Part shown: piece by piece, positions 19,841 to 31,308 of the stretch
How the letters are laid out: every line of letters starts with the position of its first letter
Position numbering within the stretch: the stretch's first letter is position 1
Assembly (NCBI RefSeq): GCF_012932675.1
Contig: NZ_JAAIIF010000008.1
Coordinates: 248,001-312,000 of the forward strand
Direction of reading: 5' to 3'
Source of the DNA: Bifidobacterium erythrocebi
GTDB taxonomy: Bacteria > Actinomycetota > Actinomycetes > Actinomycetales > Bifidobacteriaceae
DNA length: 64,000 nucleotides
Program-made: the position numbers and the translations under genes
Notes under the pieces: generated by a model
Seen by the model: the letters and a program-made list of their open reading frames with translations, nothing else
What the model was told of the DNA's origin: nothing
Databases searched by the model: none

Positions 19841-21019
19841 CTAGTTGGCGTTCTTGTTGTTCGCCTTGTACTTCTGCACCAGCTTGTCGAAATCGTCGGC
19901 GTTGTCCGTGAACTCGGTCTCGCCCGAGGCCAGATCGGTGGTGACGAAATACAGCCAGTCGCCCTGCGGCGGATCGAGGGCAGCCTGGATGGCCGCGTCC
20001 CCGGGGTTCGAGATCGGCGTGGGTGGGAGCCCCTTGTGGATACGCGTGTTGAACTTATTGGAGCTGTCATCCAGCATCTTCTGCGTGATCTGCGAGGACT
20101 TGACGTTGTTGCCGTAGGCCACGGTGGAGTCCATGCCGAGCGTCATGCCCTTGTCGAGACGATTCAGGATCACGCGAATGACCTTGCCGTAATCGTCCTT
20201 CCGGTTGACCTCGGCCTCGGCGATGGAAGCCATGTTGAGGATCTTCTCGCGTTCGCTGCCGGTGGGCACGCCCAGGTCGTCCAGCTTCTTGATACGGCGG
20301 TCGACCATCATCTTCAGGATCTCCTTGGCGGAGGACTTCGACTTGATGTCGTACTGCCCGGGCTCAAGCCAACCTTCGAAGTGGCCGTCCGCCTCGGACG
20401 GCAGGATGCCCGAATCGTCGCCGTCCACGATGGAGGTGAATTCGGATTCGGCGATGCCGCTCATCTCGGCCGCGCCCTTGATGACATCGCTGACGCGTTC
20501 GCCGGCGCGCACGTCGAAGAATCCCTTCGCCTGACTGGTGTCGGAGAGGATCTTCATCGCATCGGCGTTGCTCATGTGCTTCTTCAACTCGAACGTGCCC
20601 GGATACAGGTTGACACTGTTCGCGCTCACCACATTGGCGAACGATTCGGCGGATTTGACAACCCCTGCCTTGACCAGACGCCTGCCGATGGCAAGCGCGT
20701 CCTCACCGGATTCGATGGTGAAGGACACCTTGCCGCTTCCCGGACCTTCGTAATCCTCGGAAAGCCGTTCGTTCATCTCGTTCTGCGCACGGACCGCATT
20801 GATGCGTCGCACTCCGAAATACGCGGCGGAACCCACCAGACCAAGTACGACGATGACGGCGATGGCGATCAGCCAACGCTTGCGCTGCTTCTTCTTACGA
20901 CGCTTGCGCATCTCCCTGCGCGATTTCGGCGGTTTCGGCGGTTCGACGACGGGAGCCGCCGAATTGCCTTCCACCCATTGCGTATTCTCTTCGAAGTAAT
21001 CGTTGAAAGAATCGGCCAT
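19841..21019 (-). CDS. mltG: Endolytic murein transglycosylase MltG
   Basis: MltG cleaves nascent glycan strands at the membrane and sets their length. The 392-residue protein has a basic cytoplasmic N-terminus, one membrane helix (WLIAIAVIVVLGLVGSAAYF, about 49-68), a LysM-like segment and the YceG/MltG catalytic domain. The catalytic Glu is in ILNMASIAEAEV (about 264), and the end carries the typical GLPPTPISNPGDAAIQAALD. Its ATG overlaps the ruvX stop codon (TAATG), showing translational coupling. Confidence 0.93.
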   Translation of the reverse strand: MADSFNDYFEENTQWVEGNSAAPVVEPPKPPKSRREMRKRRKKKQRKRWLIAIAVIVVLGLVGSAAYFGVRRINAVRAQNEMNERLSEDYEGPGSGKVSFTIESGEDALAIGRRLVKAGVVKSAESFANVVSANSVNLYPGTFELKKHMSNADAMKILSDTSQAKGFFDVRAGERVSDVIKGAAEMSGIAESEFTSIVDGDDSGILPSEADGHFEGWLEPGQYDIKSKSSAKEILKMMVDRRIKKLDDLGVPTGSEREKILNMASIAEAEVNRKDDYGKVIRVILNRLDKGMTLGMDSTVAYGNNVKSSQITQKMLDDSSNKFNTRIHKGLPPTPISNPGDAAIQAALDPPQGDWLYFVTTDLASGETEFTDNADDFDKLVQKYKANNKNAN

Positions 21020-21483
21020 TACTTCTCCCTGCTATTTCCTCTATCCAACGCGGACTGCAATATCACGACAGCGGACTGCTGATCGACTACGGGTCTGTGC
21101 CCTCGTTGTGCAATATTCGCCTGACTGAGCTGACGATGCGCGCTTACCGTTGTCAGCCGTTCGTCCATCAATTCTATCTCGGGCACCCGTTCCAGAGTGG
21201 TCTCGCCGGACTCCATATACAAACCGATCCGCTTGGCGAGATTATTGGCCCACCTACGGGCCTTCTTGGCGCTTTTTCCTTCTTCGCCGCTGAGCAGCAG
21301 CGGCAGGCCAATGACCACATGGTCCACGTTTTCGTCTTCGATGGTATAGATCACGTCATCTATGGCGCGAAACGAGTCGCCATAGGCTTGGATGTTACCA
21401 ATCGGATGTGCAAAGGTGAGCTCGGGGTCGGACAATGCAAGTCCGACCCGAGCATCACCCAGATCAATTCCCAACCAGGTCAT
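21019..21483 (-). CDS. ruvX: Holliday junction resolvase-like nuclease RuvX/YqgF
   Basis: The 154-residue protein has the RNase H-like fold of YqgF: GIDLGDARVGLALSDP at the start with the first catalytic Asp, VIGLPLLLSGEEG in the middle, and LMDERLTTVSA plus VDQQSAVVILQSAL at the end. The family has roles in pre-rRNA processing and possibly junction resolution. It lies 10 nt after alaS, an arrangement common in actinobacteria. Confidence 0.92.
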   Translation of the reverse strand: MTWLGIDLGDARVGLALSDPELTFAHPIGNIQAYGDSFRAIDDVIYTIEDENVDHVVIGLPLLLSGEEGKSAKKARRWANNLAKRIGLYMESGETTLERVPEIELMDERLTTVSAHRQLSQANIAQRGHRPVVDQQSAVVILQSALDRGNSREK

Positions 21484-21493
21484 GCCTGTGGGT

Positions 21494-24172
<2,679 letters not shown>

Positions 24173-24260
24173 TGGCGAATGGACTCCTTGTGGTTGGTGC
24201 GAGGGCACAGTGCACCCTCTTGGTGAATTGGGATGGACGTATGGTTATGCGGCCGACCGC

Positions 24261-24500
24261 TCAGTGCCGCCGATCGGCGTACTTCTTGTTGAGCTCGCTC
24301 TCGCGGGCCTTGCGCGTTTCGTTGAATTCACGGAGCATGGCCTGTGCCGTGCGCAGGCCGACGTTATCGATATCGGGCCCGAGCAGGAACTGGCGTGCCG
24401 GAGCAGGCGTATTGGCCTTCACATAGGCCTGCGCCTTCATCACGGTGAACACGCCGGCGCAGAATCCGGCGGACATCCAGAACAGTCGTTTGAACATCAC
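24261..24500 (-). CDS. Small membrane-associated protein (hypothetical, actinobacterial alaS neighbour)
   Basis: The 79-residue product begins with a hydrophobic segment (LFWMSAGFCAGVFTVMKAQAY) and continues with a charged, helical tail ending KKYADRRH. It looks like one of the small uncharacterised proteins that sit between a DUF948 protein and alaS in high-GC Gram-positives. Its ATG overlaps the stop of the preceding DUF948 gene by 4 bp, so the two are coupled. No function can be assigned. Confidence 0.75.
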   Translation of the reverse strand: MMFKRLFWMSAGFCAGVFTVMKAQAYVKANTPAPARQFLLGPDIDNVGLRTAQAMLREFNETRKARESELNKKYADRRH

Positions 24501-24877
24501 TCCCCCTTGGCTTCGGACTTGCCCTGCTTGTTGAGGAACGACTGGACGGTGGACTTCGCGGCGTAGACGGCGGATGCGGCCTTGATGACCGGCTTGCCGA
24601 GGAACGAGCCGTACAGATCGGCCAGGGCGCTCACGTTGGTGGCGGTGGTCGAAGCCGCGGCGGAGATCTTGTTGACGTCCTCCAGCGACTTGTTGATCTG
24701 GCGTACGGTCGTGACGCCCTCATCGAGCGCTGGAATGGCATGATCGCCGGATTCCTTGACCGTGACGGCAATCTGATCGAACAGCTTGCCCAGACGAATC
24801 AACGGGTAGATCATGAACCCGGCCAGCACGGCGAATGCAATCGCGGCAATGAGCCCTGCGATCTCTCCAACACCCAT
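24497..24877 (-). CDS. DUF948 domain protein
   Basis: This 126-residue protein has one N-terminal membrane helix (IAGLIAAIAFAVLAGFMIYP) followed by a helical, amphipathic region rich in Thr, Val and Lys, the layout of DUF948 proteins. The C-terminal part contains KAASAVYAAKSTVQSFLNK. The role is unknown. AGGAGG lies before the ATG. It is the first gene of the DUF948/small gene/alaS/ruvX/mltG cluster. Confidence 0.8.
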   Translation of the reverse strand: MGVGEIAGLIAAIAFAVLAGFMIYPLIRLGKLFDQIAVTVKESGDHAIPALDEGVTTVRQINKSLEDVNKISAAASTTATNVSALADLYGSFLGKPVIKAASAVYAAKSTVQSFLNKQGKSEAKGE

Positions 24878-24940
24878 AGAGCGCCTCCTATTAATCAGTT
24901 ACCCGCTCAAGAGTAGCACTACGTGTCGCTTTGGCGAAGA

Positions 24941-24968
24941 CGCGCCTCACACCGTGATGTCAGGCGCG
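24941..24968 (-). terminator. Possible terminator after the histidine phosphatase gene
   Basis: CGCGCCT (24941-24947) and AGGCGCG (24962-24968) pair around a partly paired 14-nt loop, about 35 bp past the stop of the minus-strand phosphatase gene and before the DUF948 gene. Confidence 0.4.
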
Positions 24969-25004
24969 CCGATCTTCCGCCCTGTGCGGATGCCATCTCG
25001 ACGG

Positions 25005-25679
25005 CTATTTGCCGTACGAGACGATGGTCAGCGCCTGATCGAAGGGCTTGGTCGTATCGAAATCGATGTCGGTGATGGAGCCGTTTGCCGGCCGTTCGCT
25101 CAGGTCCAGATCGGGGCCGCCGAAGCGATGACCAAGGCTGAGCAGTGTATTGCCGTGGCTGATCTGCAGCACGTCGTCGCCGTCGTTCAGATCGGTGTTG
25201 GAAGCGATCAGCGCGAATGCACCCTCGACGCGCTGCCAGTATTCCGCGTCGGACTCGGCGTCGTGGAATGGATCGGCGTCCTTCAGCCAATCGCGTGTGG
25301 CCGCAAGCCCGTACCTGCTCACGATCTCGTTGTAGCTTTTCACGCCGTGCGGGCCACCGGCCGCATACCATGCCTGGCTCATGTCGGTGCCTTCGAAGTA
25401 TCCGTAGAACTGCTCGCGGAAATGCATGTCGCACACCAGAGTCGGACGGGGGTTGCCGGCCTGCTCGTTGATGTCGAGGATGCGTTCGGCGGTCATTTGG
25501 GCGCGCGTGGTGTCGGAGCAGTAGGCTGCGGCGAAGGTCATGCCCTTAAGGCGCTCCCCCGCCTTGGCGGCGTCGGCCAGACCGGATTCGGTCAGCGGCG
25601 AATTCGACCAGCCCTGCAGCTTGTTGTATCGGTTGAAGAATGTCTGCCCGTGGCGGACCAGATGCAAATGAAGGATCAT
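25005..25679 (-). CDS. Histidine phosphatase (phosphoglycerate mutase-like family)
   Basis: The 224-residue protein has the catalytic RHG motif in LHLVRHGQTFFNRYNKLQG at about residues 6-24, the proton-donor region REQFYGYFEG, and the second His in ISHGNTLLSLGHRFGG. This defines the branch 1/2 histidine phosphatase superfamily. Whether the substrate is a phosphoglycerate, a sugar phosphate or another small ester cannot be decided; the long middle insertion is unlike glycolytic GpmA. It stands alone between two hairpins. Confidence 0.88.
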   Translation of the reverse strand: MILHLHLVRHGQTFFNRYNKLQGWSNSPLTESGLADAAKAGERLKGMTFAAAYCSDTTRAQMTAERILDINEQAGNPRPTLVCDMHFREQFYGYFEGTDMSQAWYAAGGPHGVKSYNEIVSRYGLAATRDWLKDADPFHDAESDAEYWQRVEGAFALIASNTDLNDGDDVLQISHGNTLLSLGHRFGGPDLDLSERPANGSITDIDFDTTKPFDQALTIVSYGK

Positions 25680-25760
25680 ACCTCCATGCTACCCATATGC
25701 CGTCCGTCTCGATGCGCGGCGGCACGGCGGAAAACGCGGAAAACCCCTTGAGAACGCGGA

Positions 25761-25786
25761 AACCCCGCGTCGTATGACGCGGGGTT
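25761..25786 (-). terminator. Terminator after rpsD
   Basis: AACCCCGCGTC (25761-25771) and GACGCGGGGTT (25776-25786) form a perfect 11-bp stem with a 4-nt loop, about 45 bp after the rpsD stop. Confidence 0.7.
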
Positions 25787-25832
25787 CGAGCGGTATGTCC
25801 TTGACTGTACTGAATACAGAAGTGGGCCCGGA

Positions 25833-26459
25833 TCAGCGGGCGTAGAATTCGACCACGTACTGGATGTTGACCTGCACCGGCACCTCTTCGGCTTCCGGCT
25901 TGCGGGTCAGGGTCGCCTTCAGGGAGGCCAGGTTCACGTCGAGGTAGCCCGGGACCGGCGGCAGAACGTCGCGGTGGACACCTTCGGCGGCAGCCTGGAA
26001 CGGCTCCATGGTCTGGCTCTTGGCCTTGACCTGGATGGTCTGGCCGGGCTTGACGCGGTAGGACGGGCGGTTCACGATGTTGCCGTCAACGAGGATGTGA
26101 CGGTGCACCACGAACTGGCGGGCCTGAGCGGTGGTACGGGCGAAACCAGCACGCAGCACCAGGTTGTCGAGGCGGACCTCGAGATCCTGAAGCATGGCAT
26201 TACCGGTCTGGCCGGAAGTCTTGGTGCCCTTCTCGTACACTGCACGGAGCTGCTTCTCGGACAGACCGTACTGTGCGCGCAGACGCTGCTTTTCGCGCAG
26301 ACGCACCGCGTAATCGGACTCGGTGCGGCGACGGGTGCGGCCGTGCTCACCGGGAGCGTACGGACGCTTTTCGAAAATGCGCTGAGCCTTCGGGGTCAGA
26401 GCAATGCCGAGGGCGCGGGAAAGACGCACCTGACGGCGAGAACGCTGAACGTTCGTCAT
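25833..26459 (-). CDS. rpsD: 30S ribosomal protein S4
   Basis: S4 nucleates assembly of the 30S 5' domain. The protein has the expected 208 residues, the S4 N-terminal domain and the S4 RNA-binding domain with RLDNLVLRAGFARTTAQARQ and HRHILVDGNIVNRPSYRVKPG. It lacks the zinc-binding Cys cluster found in some S4 forms, which marks a C-minus paralogue type. It is monocistronic here, away from the main ribosomal operons, with AGAAGGA before the ATG and a leader of up to about 190 nt. Confidence 0.97.
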   Translation of the reverse strand: MTNVQRSRRQVRLSRALGIALTPKAQRIFEKRPYAPGEHGRTRRRTESDYAVRLREKQRLRAQYGLSEKQLRAVYEKGTKTSGQTGNAMLQDLEVRLDNLVLRAGFARTTAQARQFVVHRHILVDGNIVNRPSYRVKPGQTIQVKAKSQTMEPFQAAAEGVHRDVLPPVPGYLDVNLASLKATLTRKPEAEEVPVQVNIQYVVEFYAR

Positions 26460-26651
26460 GGTAATTAATCCTTCTGTCGTTATTTGAACGGAACGTCATC
26501 GCCTTCGATCGAAAGCATGACGTTGAGCCAGGCCTCTCCAACGCTTCGTCGTGCGAACACGAGCGGCTCCGAAAGGAACCGTCGACCCGTTGATGGGCTA
26601 AGACTCCAGATGGCATCCGCTTTCGGCAGACACCAATCGACCAGCATACAC

Positions 26652-27410
26652 TCAGGGGCGGGACAGCACGCCGGCGTCCATGCGAAGCGCGTAGTCGGCA
26701 TAGCCCAGCGCCTCCGGATCATGGGTGACCATGAGAATGGCGGTTCCCGCATCGGCCAGCTGCCGCAGCAACGTCATGACGATATCCGTGCTCTCCTGAT
26801 CGAGGTCGCCGGTGGGCTCATCGGCGATCAGCAGACGCGGATCGTTCATCAGTGCGCGCGCGATCGAGACGCGCCGCATCTCGCCGCCGGACAGCTCGCG
26901 CGGGTAGCTGCCCGCAAGATCGGCGACGCCAAGGCGCTCAAGCAGCTGCATGGCCTTCTCGTTCAACGGATCGGGGACGATACCGTCGGCATCGGGCCGA
27001 CCGATCCGGTCGGACTGGTCGGCGGGTCGCTGCGAATGGCGTTCGGCGAACAATACGGCCGGCAACACCACATTGTCGAGCACGGTGAGGTTGGACAGCA
27101 GCGTCTGGCTTTGCATGACGAATCCGATGGTGCGGTTGCGCAGTCTTGACAGCTCCATGTCGGTCATCTCGCCGACGACGCGCCCCTGCACGCGCACCGT
27201 GCCGCAGGTCGGGCGTGTCAGCCCGGCAATCATGGTGATCAGCGTGCTCTTGCCGTTGCCGGACCGACCGACGATGGCGACGAAATCACCTTCGTCCAGG
27301 TCAAGATCGACATGGCTGACGGCATCGAATTCCTTGCCGCGGCGGCGGAACCGTTTGGTCAGATCGCTCACGACCAGCAGATGGTCTCTGAAATCGGACT
27401 CATGTTCCAT
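26652..27410 (-). CDS. ABC transporter ATP-binding protein (MacB/LolD type)
   Basis: The 252-residue ATPase has Walker A GRSGNGKSTLITMIAG, signature LSGGEMRRVSIARAL, Walker B LLIADEPTGDLD and H-loop VTHDPEAL, plus the GDFVAIVGRSG region typical of the MacB/LolD group. It pairs with the FtsX-type permease immediately upstream, one base apart. This group usually powers mechanotransmission or lipoprotein/efflux systems rather than classical import. An insertion of about 25 residues (RHSQRPADQSDRIGRPDADG) lies between the Q-loop and the signature. Confidence 0.93.
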   Translation of the reverse strand: MEHESDFRDHLLVVSDLTKRFRRRGKEFDAVSHVDLDLDEGDFVAIVGRSGNGKSTLITMIAGLTRPTCGTVRVQGRVVGEMTDMELSRLRNRTIGFVMQSQTLLSNLTVLDNVVLPAVLFAERHSQRPADQSDRIGRPDADGIVPDPLNEKAMQLLERLGVADLAGSYPRELSGGEMRRVSIARALMNDPRLLIADEPTGDLDQESTDIVMTLLRQLADAGTAILMVTHDPEALGYADYALRMDAGVLSRP

Positions 27411-27411
27411 A

Positions 27412-28629
27412 TCACTGCCCTTCCCGAAGAGTCATGTACGCCTCCGGCCTGGCGAGCCTGCGCATGGCCAGCATGGACGCCGCCACGCAGATGGCCACCG
27501 AGCACGCCACCGCAAGCGCGATCATGCCGATGACGACCAGCGGACCCGCCTGCAGATACGGCAGCTGCAGCTGCCTGCCGATCAATGTGCTGAACGGGAA
27601 GACGATCAGAGACGCCAACGCCACGCCGATCACGCTTCCGGCCAGCGAGACGATCAGAGCCTCTCTGACGATCACCCCACGCAGCATACCCCGGGTCGCG
27701 CCCATGATGCGCAGCGACGCGAATTCACGCTTGCGCTCGTTGACGGACGAGAAGAACACCGCAAGCAGCACGATGACGCCCATGACCCACAGCACCGCGA
27801 CGACGATCGCCGTATATCCCACCAATGAGCCGAGCGAGACCTTGGTGGAGGCCGTGATGCCTCCCGGATAGACGAAACCGAGCTTGCCGTATGAGGAATC
27901 GAGCCTGGTGATCGACCTGGCCACCATATGCGGATCGTATCCGTCGGCGACCTTGATGAGCACCGCGGAGACGGCCTTGCGCGCATATTCGGCCGGCATG
28001 ACACGATGCGACACCTGTGCGGAGGCCTCGACCATCTGCGGCACCGTCGCGCGGTTGACGAACACGGAGTTATCGAGACTGGTTCCGGTGCTGGCCAGCT
28101 GGGCTACCACGGGCCAGTCGCGTCCATACAATTCGATGGTGCCGTCCGCGGACACGTTCACGCCGGCACCCGCCACGATCTGCCCGTCCTTTACGTCACC
28201 GTCGAACTGGGACGACAGCCACGGCTGGATGACGAAATCGGTGGCTGGGTCATAGCCGATGATCTGCAGCTTCGACGAGCAGCACGAGGCCGCCAGCGAC
28301 GAGATGTACACCTGCTCGGTGGATTGCGCGACGCCGTCCGCCTTGGAAATCGCGGAGGCGACATCGCGGGTGAAATAGAACGTGCCGGGCGAGCCGCTGG
28401 TCAGCAACGCCTCCGCCTGGCTGGCGCTGTTCTGCGGCACGACCATGAGATCGGCTCCCAGACGCCGCTCCATGCTGCGCATGCCGTTATCAAGGTTCAT
28501 GCTCAGCATCGACCCCGCGAACAAGGCAAGGCTAAGGAGCGTTACCACAATCGTCAACGCAGCGGTACGCAGCGGCTTGCCCTTCAGGTTCTCCCGCGGC
28601 AGCGAACGAAGCGTGATATGCGATTCCAT
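27412..28629 (-). CDS. ABC transporter permease, FtsX/MacB family
   Basis: The 405-residue protein has one N-terminal membrane helix (TAALTIVVTLLSLALFAGSM), a large extracytoplasmic domain of about 220 residues, and three C-terminal helices with the FtsX-type segment (ERKREFASLRIMGATRGMLR). In the outer domain a Cys-Cys pair occurs in SSLAASCCSSKLQIIG. The start at MESHITLRSLPREN is two bases after the DUF4418 gene; a longer frame upstream runs antisense-like through it and is rejected. It forms the transporter with the following ATPase. Confidence 0.9.
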   Translation of the reverse strand: MESHITLRSLPRENLKGKPLRTAALTIVVTLLSLALFAGSMLSMNLDNGMRSMERRLGADLMVVPQNSASQAEALLTSGSPGTFYFTRDVASAISKADGVAQSTEQVYISSLAASCCSSKLQIIGYDPATDFVIQPWLSSQFDGDVKDGQIVAGAGVNVSADGTIELYGRDWPVVAQLASTGTSLDNSVFVNRATVPQMVEASAQVSHRVMPAEYARKAVSAVLIKVADGYDPHMVARSITRLDSSYGKLGFVYPGGITASTKVSLGSLVGYTAIVVAVLWVMGVIVLLAVFFSSVNERKREFASLRIMGATRGMLRGVIVREALIVSLAGSVIGVALASLIVFPFSTLIGRQLQLPYLQAGPLVVIGMIALAVACSVAICVAASMLAMRRLARPEAYMTLREGQ

Positions 28630-28631
28630 GC

Positions 28632-29027
28632 TCACGCCGTCTTCGCACGCGACTCGGCCCACGCGGCGGCAATAGCGCAGACCAGGGCGAGAACGCCGAG
28701 TACGATGAGCGTGGGAAGCATGACCATACGGCAATGCATCATCTGCCCCTTGCAGACTCCGATGAGCACGGTCGGCACGGCGAGCAGCAGCAGCGAGTTG
28801 ACGGCCACGGCGATATTGATGCCGACACGAACCTGGCGCGCTACGAAGAAGGAAATAATGCCGAGCACGGCGATGACAATGCCGATACCGGTGGCGATCT
28901 GCTGGGAGTAATGGCATGCACCGAACGGGGTATGGCCGGAACATGCATGGGCGAAGGTCTGCGGCGCGATGGCGATCAATGCACCGAATAGTACGGACGG
29001 GACCGAGGCGAATATCGTTTTCTTCAT
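28632..29027 (-). CDS. DUF4418 family membrane protein
   Basis: The 131-residue protein has four hydrophobic segments. After the first (SVPSVLFGALIAIAPQTFAH) comes an outward loop with HACSGHTPFGACHYSQQ, and another loop has CKGQMMHCRMV: a set of His, Cys and Met facing outward that could bind a metal or a thiol, which is inference. It is the first gene of a three-gene operon with the FtsX-type permease and ATPase. GAGAG precedes the ATG. Confidence 0.8.
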   Translation of the reverse strand: MKKTIFASVPSVLFGALIAIAPQTFAHACSGHTPFGACHYSQQIATGIGIVIAVLGIISFFVARQVRVGINIAVAVNSLLLLAVPTVLIGVCKGQMMHCRMVMLPTLIVLGVLALVCAIAAAWAESRAKTA

Positions 29028-29514
29028 GGCACTCTCTCTGATCGGTTGCCGAACCTCGGAACGGCTCGGGCACAACAACGCCCCATTATGTGCAACGTAT
29101 TCACGAAAAACAAGACTTGACTTTTGACTTCCCGCGCGGTATGAGCCCCGTCGTCTGCAAAACAGCCGCGGGATAACGACCGGCATGGCCGCTTCCGGAA
29201 ACCGTGTCCGGCTACGACTGCGGTGTCTCAGCGCGCCCAGACACGGATGACGTACGCGAACCGCCGCACTGGTCATCAGCCAGCGTGGCGATGCCCGGGT
29301 GATCGACGAACAAGGCCATGCCGATGACGGCTCAGCATGGCCGGAAATGGGGGACGCCCTGAAATGGCCACGCCGAATGGCCGCCAGCATGGCCGAATGC
29401 GGATGCCATTCATCGGCAGCCCTGCCAGTCGCCTCCCACCGTGGCCGAACACGGACGGCAATCGGAACATGCGACGGTATCGTGTCGAAGGGCAGGAGTC
29501 GACCGGGTCCTACA
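29028..29514. other. 487-bp intergenic region with DUF4418 operon promoter
   Basis: No gene is supported here. Near the right-hand gene's start lies the promoter described separately. The part from about 29180 to 29420 has several ATGGCC(G/A) repeats and short GC-rich dyads but no frame with family resemblance, no tRNA and no clear terminator for the ABC exporter that ends at 29515. Confidence 0.5.
29085..29113 (-). promoter_or_regulatory. Sigma-70-type promoter of the DUF4418-ABC operon
   Basis: On the minus strand TTGTTT (29108-29113) and CATAAT (29085-29090) are separated by exactly 17 bp, about 58 bp upstream of the start codon. Confidence 0.5.
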
Positions 29515-31305
29515 TCACTCGGGCTTGATCATGGCGTATTGCGACTCGTACAGCCGGTAGTACGCGCCCTTCCGGGCGAGCAGGTCGGCGTGATTACCCT
29601 GTTCGACGATCTGCCCGTGATCGATGTAGCAGATCTCGTCCGCATTCTCGATGGTGGACAGGCGATGCGCGATGATGAAGCTCGTACGCCCCTTGAGCAG
29701 GTGGTTCAGGCCGGCCTGCAACGCCTGCTCGGTGCGAGTGTCGATGTTGGAGGTAGCCTCGTCGAGGATCAGGATGCGCGGATCGGCGAGCAGCACGCGC
29801 GCGAAGGCGATGAGCTGACGCTGACCGGCGGAAAGCGTGGCGCCCCGCTCCTCCACCACGGTGTCATAGCCGTCGGGCAGGTCCATGATGAACTCGTGCG
29901 CGTGCACGGCCTTGGCGGCGGCCTCGATCTCCTCGTCGGTGGCGTCGAGTCTGCCGTAGCGGATGTTCTCGCGCACGTTGCCCGAGAAGATGAACGTATC
30001 CTGCAGCATCACGCCCATCTGGCGTCGCAGGCTTTCGAGCGTCACGTCGCGCACATCATGCCCGTCGATGGTGACGGAACCCTCCGTCACATCGTAGAAG
30101 CGCGACAGCAGGCTGACGATCGTGGTCTTGCCGGCACCGGTCGGACCGACCAGGGCAACCGTCTCGCCGGGCCTGACATGCAGGTCGACCAGATTGAGGA
30201 TATTGCGGCCGTCCGGCTCGTAGCGGAACACGACGTCGTTGAAGTCGACGCGACCCTCGATCGCGGGCAGGTCGACGGCATTCGGTGCGTTCTCGATCTC
30301 CGGCTTGACGTCAAGCGTCTCGAAGATGCGTTCGAGATACGCCGAGCAGGTGATGAGCTGGTTGTAGAAATTGCCGATGCTGATGACCGGGTTCCAGAAA
30401 TTGTTCGCATACCCGACGAAGGCGATGAGCACACCGGTGGTCACGTTCACCGCGCCGAATCCGGTGACGCCCACATAGTAGATCAGGGCGATGGTCATGA
30501 CGGAAATGGTCTGGATGCCCGGCCACATGAGGGTCTGGATGTGCACGGCGCGCATCCAGGCGTCGCGCACCTGCCCCTGCTGTTCCTGGAAACTTCTGAA
30601 CTGCGCCGCCTCCTGCGCGAAGGTCTGCGTGGTCTTCACGCCGGCGATCGACTCATGGATGTATGCGTTGAGATTGCTCTGCTTATTGGAGAGCACCTGA
30701 TAGGCGCGACGCTGGAAATGCTGCAGCACCAGCACCCACGCGACGAGCAGCGGGAACAAGGCAAGGCTGAACAGGGCGAGACGCCAGTCAATGACGAACA
30801 TCACCACCAATGTGATGAGGAAGGTGAACACGTCGGAAATCACGTTGATCAGACCGGAGCTCAACGTGTCGGACAAGGTGTTGACGTAGTTGACCACGCG
30901 GATGAGGATCTTGCCGTGCGGGCGCGAATCGAAGTAGCTGAACGGCAGGGTCTGGATATGCGTGAAGATGTCGCGGCGCATGTCCTTGAGCATAAGCTGG
31001 CCGACCTGCGTGATGGCTACCGTTCGATAGCGAAGGCCGAGCTCGTAGATGACGATCAGCACGGCCATCAGTCCGGCGAGTCTGCCCAACAGCCCGAGAT
31101 CCTTGTGCGGTATGGCGTTGTCGATCATGATCTTGGTCAGATACGGCACCACCACGGCGATGCAGCTCATCGTCACGACCACGCACAGGATGCGCACGAC
31201 CTTGGCCTTGTACGGTTTGAGATACACGCCGATGCGAAGGATGTCGTGGAGGTTGATCCGCTCCTCAAGCTCCTCGTCCTGGCGGGATGTGTTGCGTTGC
31301 GCCAT
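29515..31305 (-). CDS. ABC exporter half-transporter (canonical NBD)
   Basis: The 596-residue protein joins a six-helix exporter membrane domain (about 1-310) to an ATPase domain with Walker A LVGPTGAGKTTIVSLLSRF, signature LSAGQRQLIAFARVLL and Walker B LILDEATSNID, where the catalytic Glu is intact. It starts three bases after the preceding half-transporter, and the two should form a heterodimeric multidrug or lipid exporter of the BmrC/BmrD or TM287/288 kind. The substrate is unknown. Confidence 0.93.
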   Translation of the reverse strand: MAQRNTSRQDEELEERINLHDILRIGVYLKPYKAKVVRILCVVVTMSCIAVVVPYLTKIMIDNAIPHKDLGLLGRLAGLMAVLIVIYELGLRYRTVAITQVGQLMLKDMRRDIFTHIQTLPFSYFDSRPHGKILIRVVNYVNTLSDTLSSGLINVISDVFTFLITLVVMFVIDWRLALFSLALFPLLVAWVLVLQHFQRRAYQVLSNKQSNLNAYIHESIAGVKTTQTFAQEAAQFRSFQEQQGQVRDAWMRAVHIQTLMWPGIQTISVMTIALIYYVGVTGFGAVNVTTGVLIAFVGYANNFWNPVISIGNFYNQLITCSAYLERIFETLDVKPEIENAPNAVDLPAIEGRVDFNDVVFRYEPDGRNILNLVDLHVRPGETVALVGPTGAGKTTIVSLLSRFYDVTEGSVTIDGHDVRDVTLESLRRQMGVMLQDTFIFSGNVRENIRYGRLDATDEEIEAAAKAVHAHEFIMDLPDGYDTVVEERGATLSAGQRQLIAFARVLLADPRILILDEATSNIDTRTEQALQAGLNHLLKGRTSFIIAHRLSTIENADEICYIDHGQIVEQGNHADLLARKGAYYRLYESQYAMIKPE

Positions 31306-31308
31306 TGC

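Noticed and set aside
24173..24260. Possible T-box before alaS
   Set aside because: No T-box consensus or specifier stem is visible in the short gap.
27412..29073. An N-terminal extension of the FtsX-type permease
   Set aside because: The added part overlaps the DUF4418 gene in another frame, is Arg/His/Cys-rich, and the real start is at 28629.
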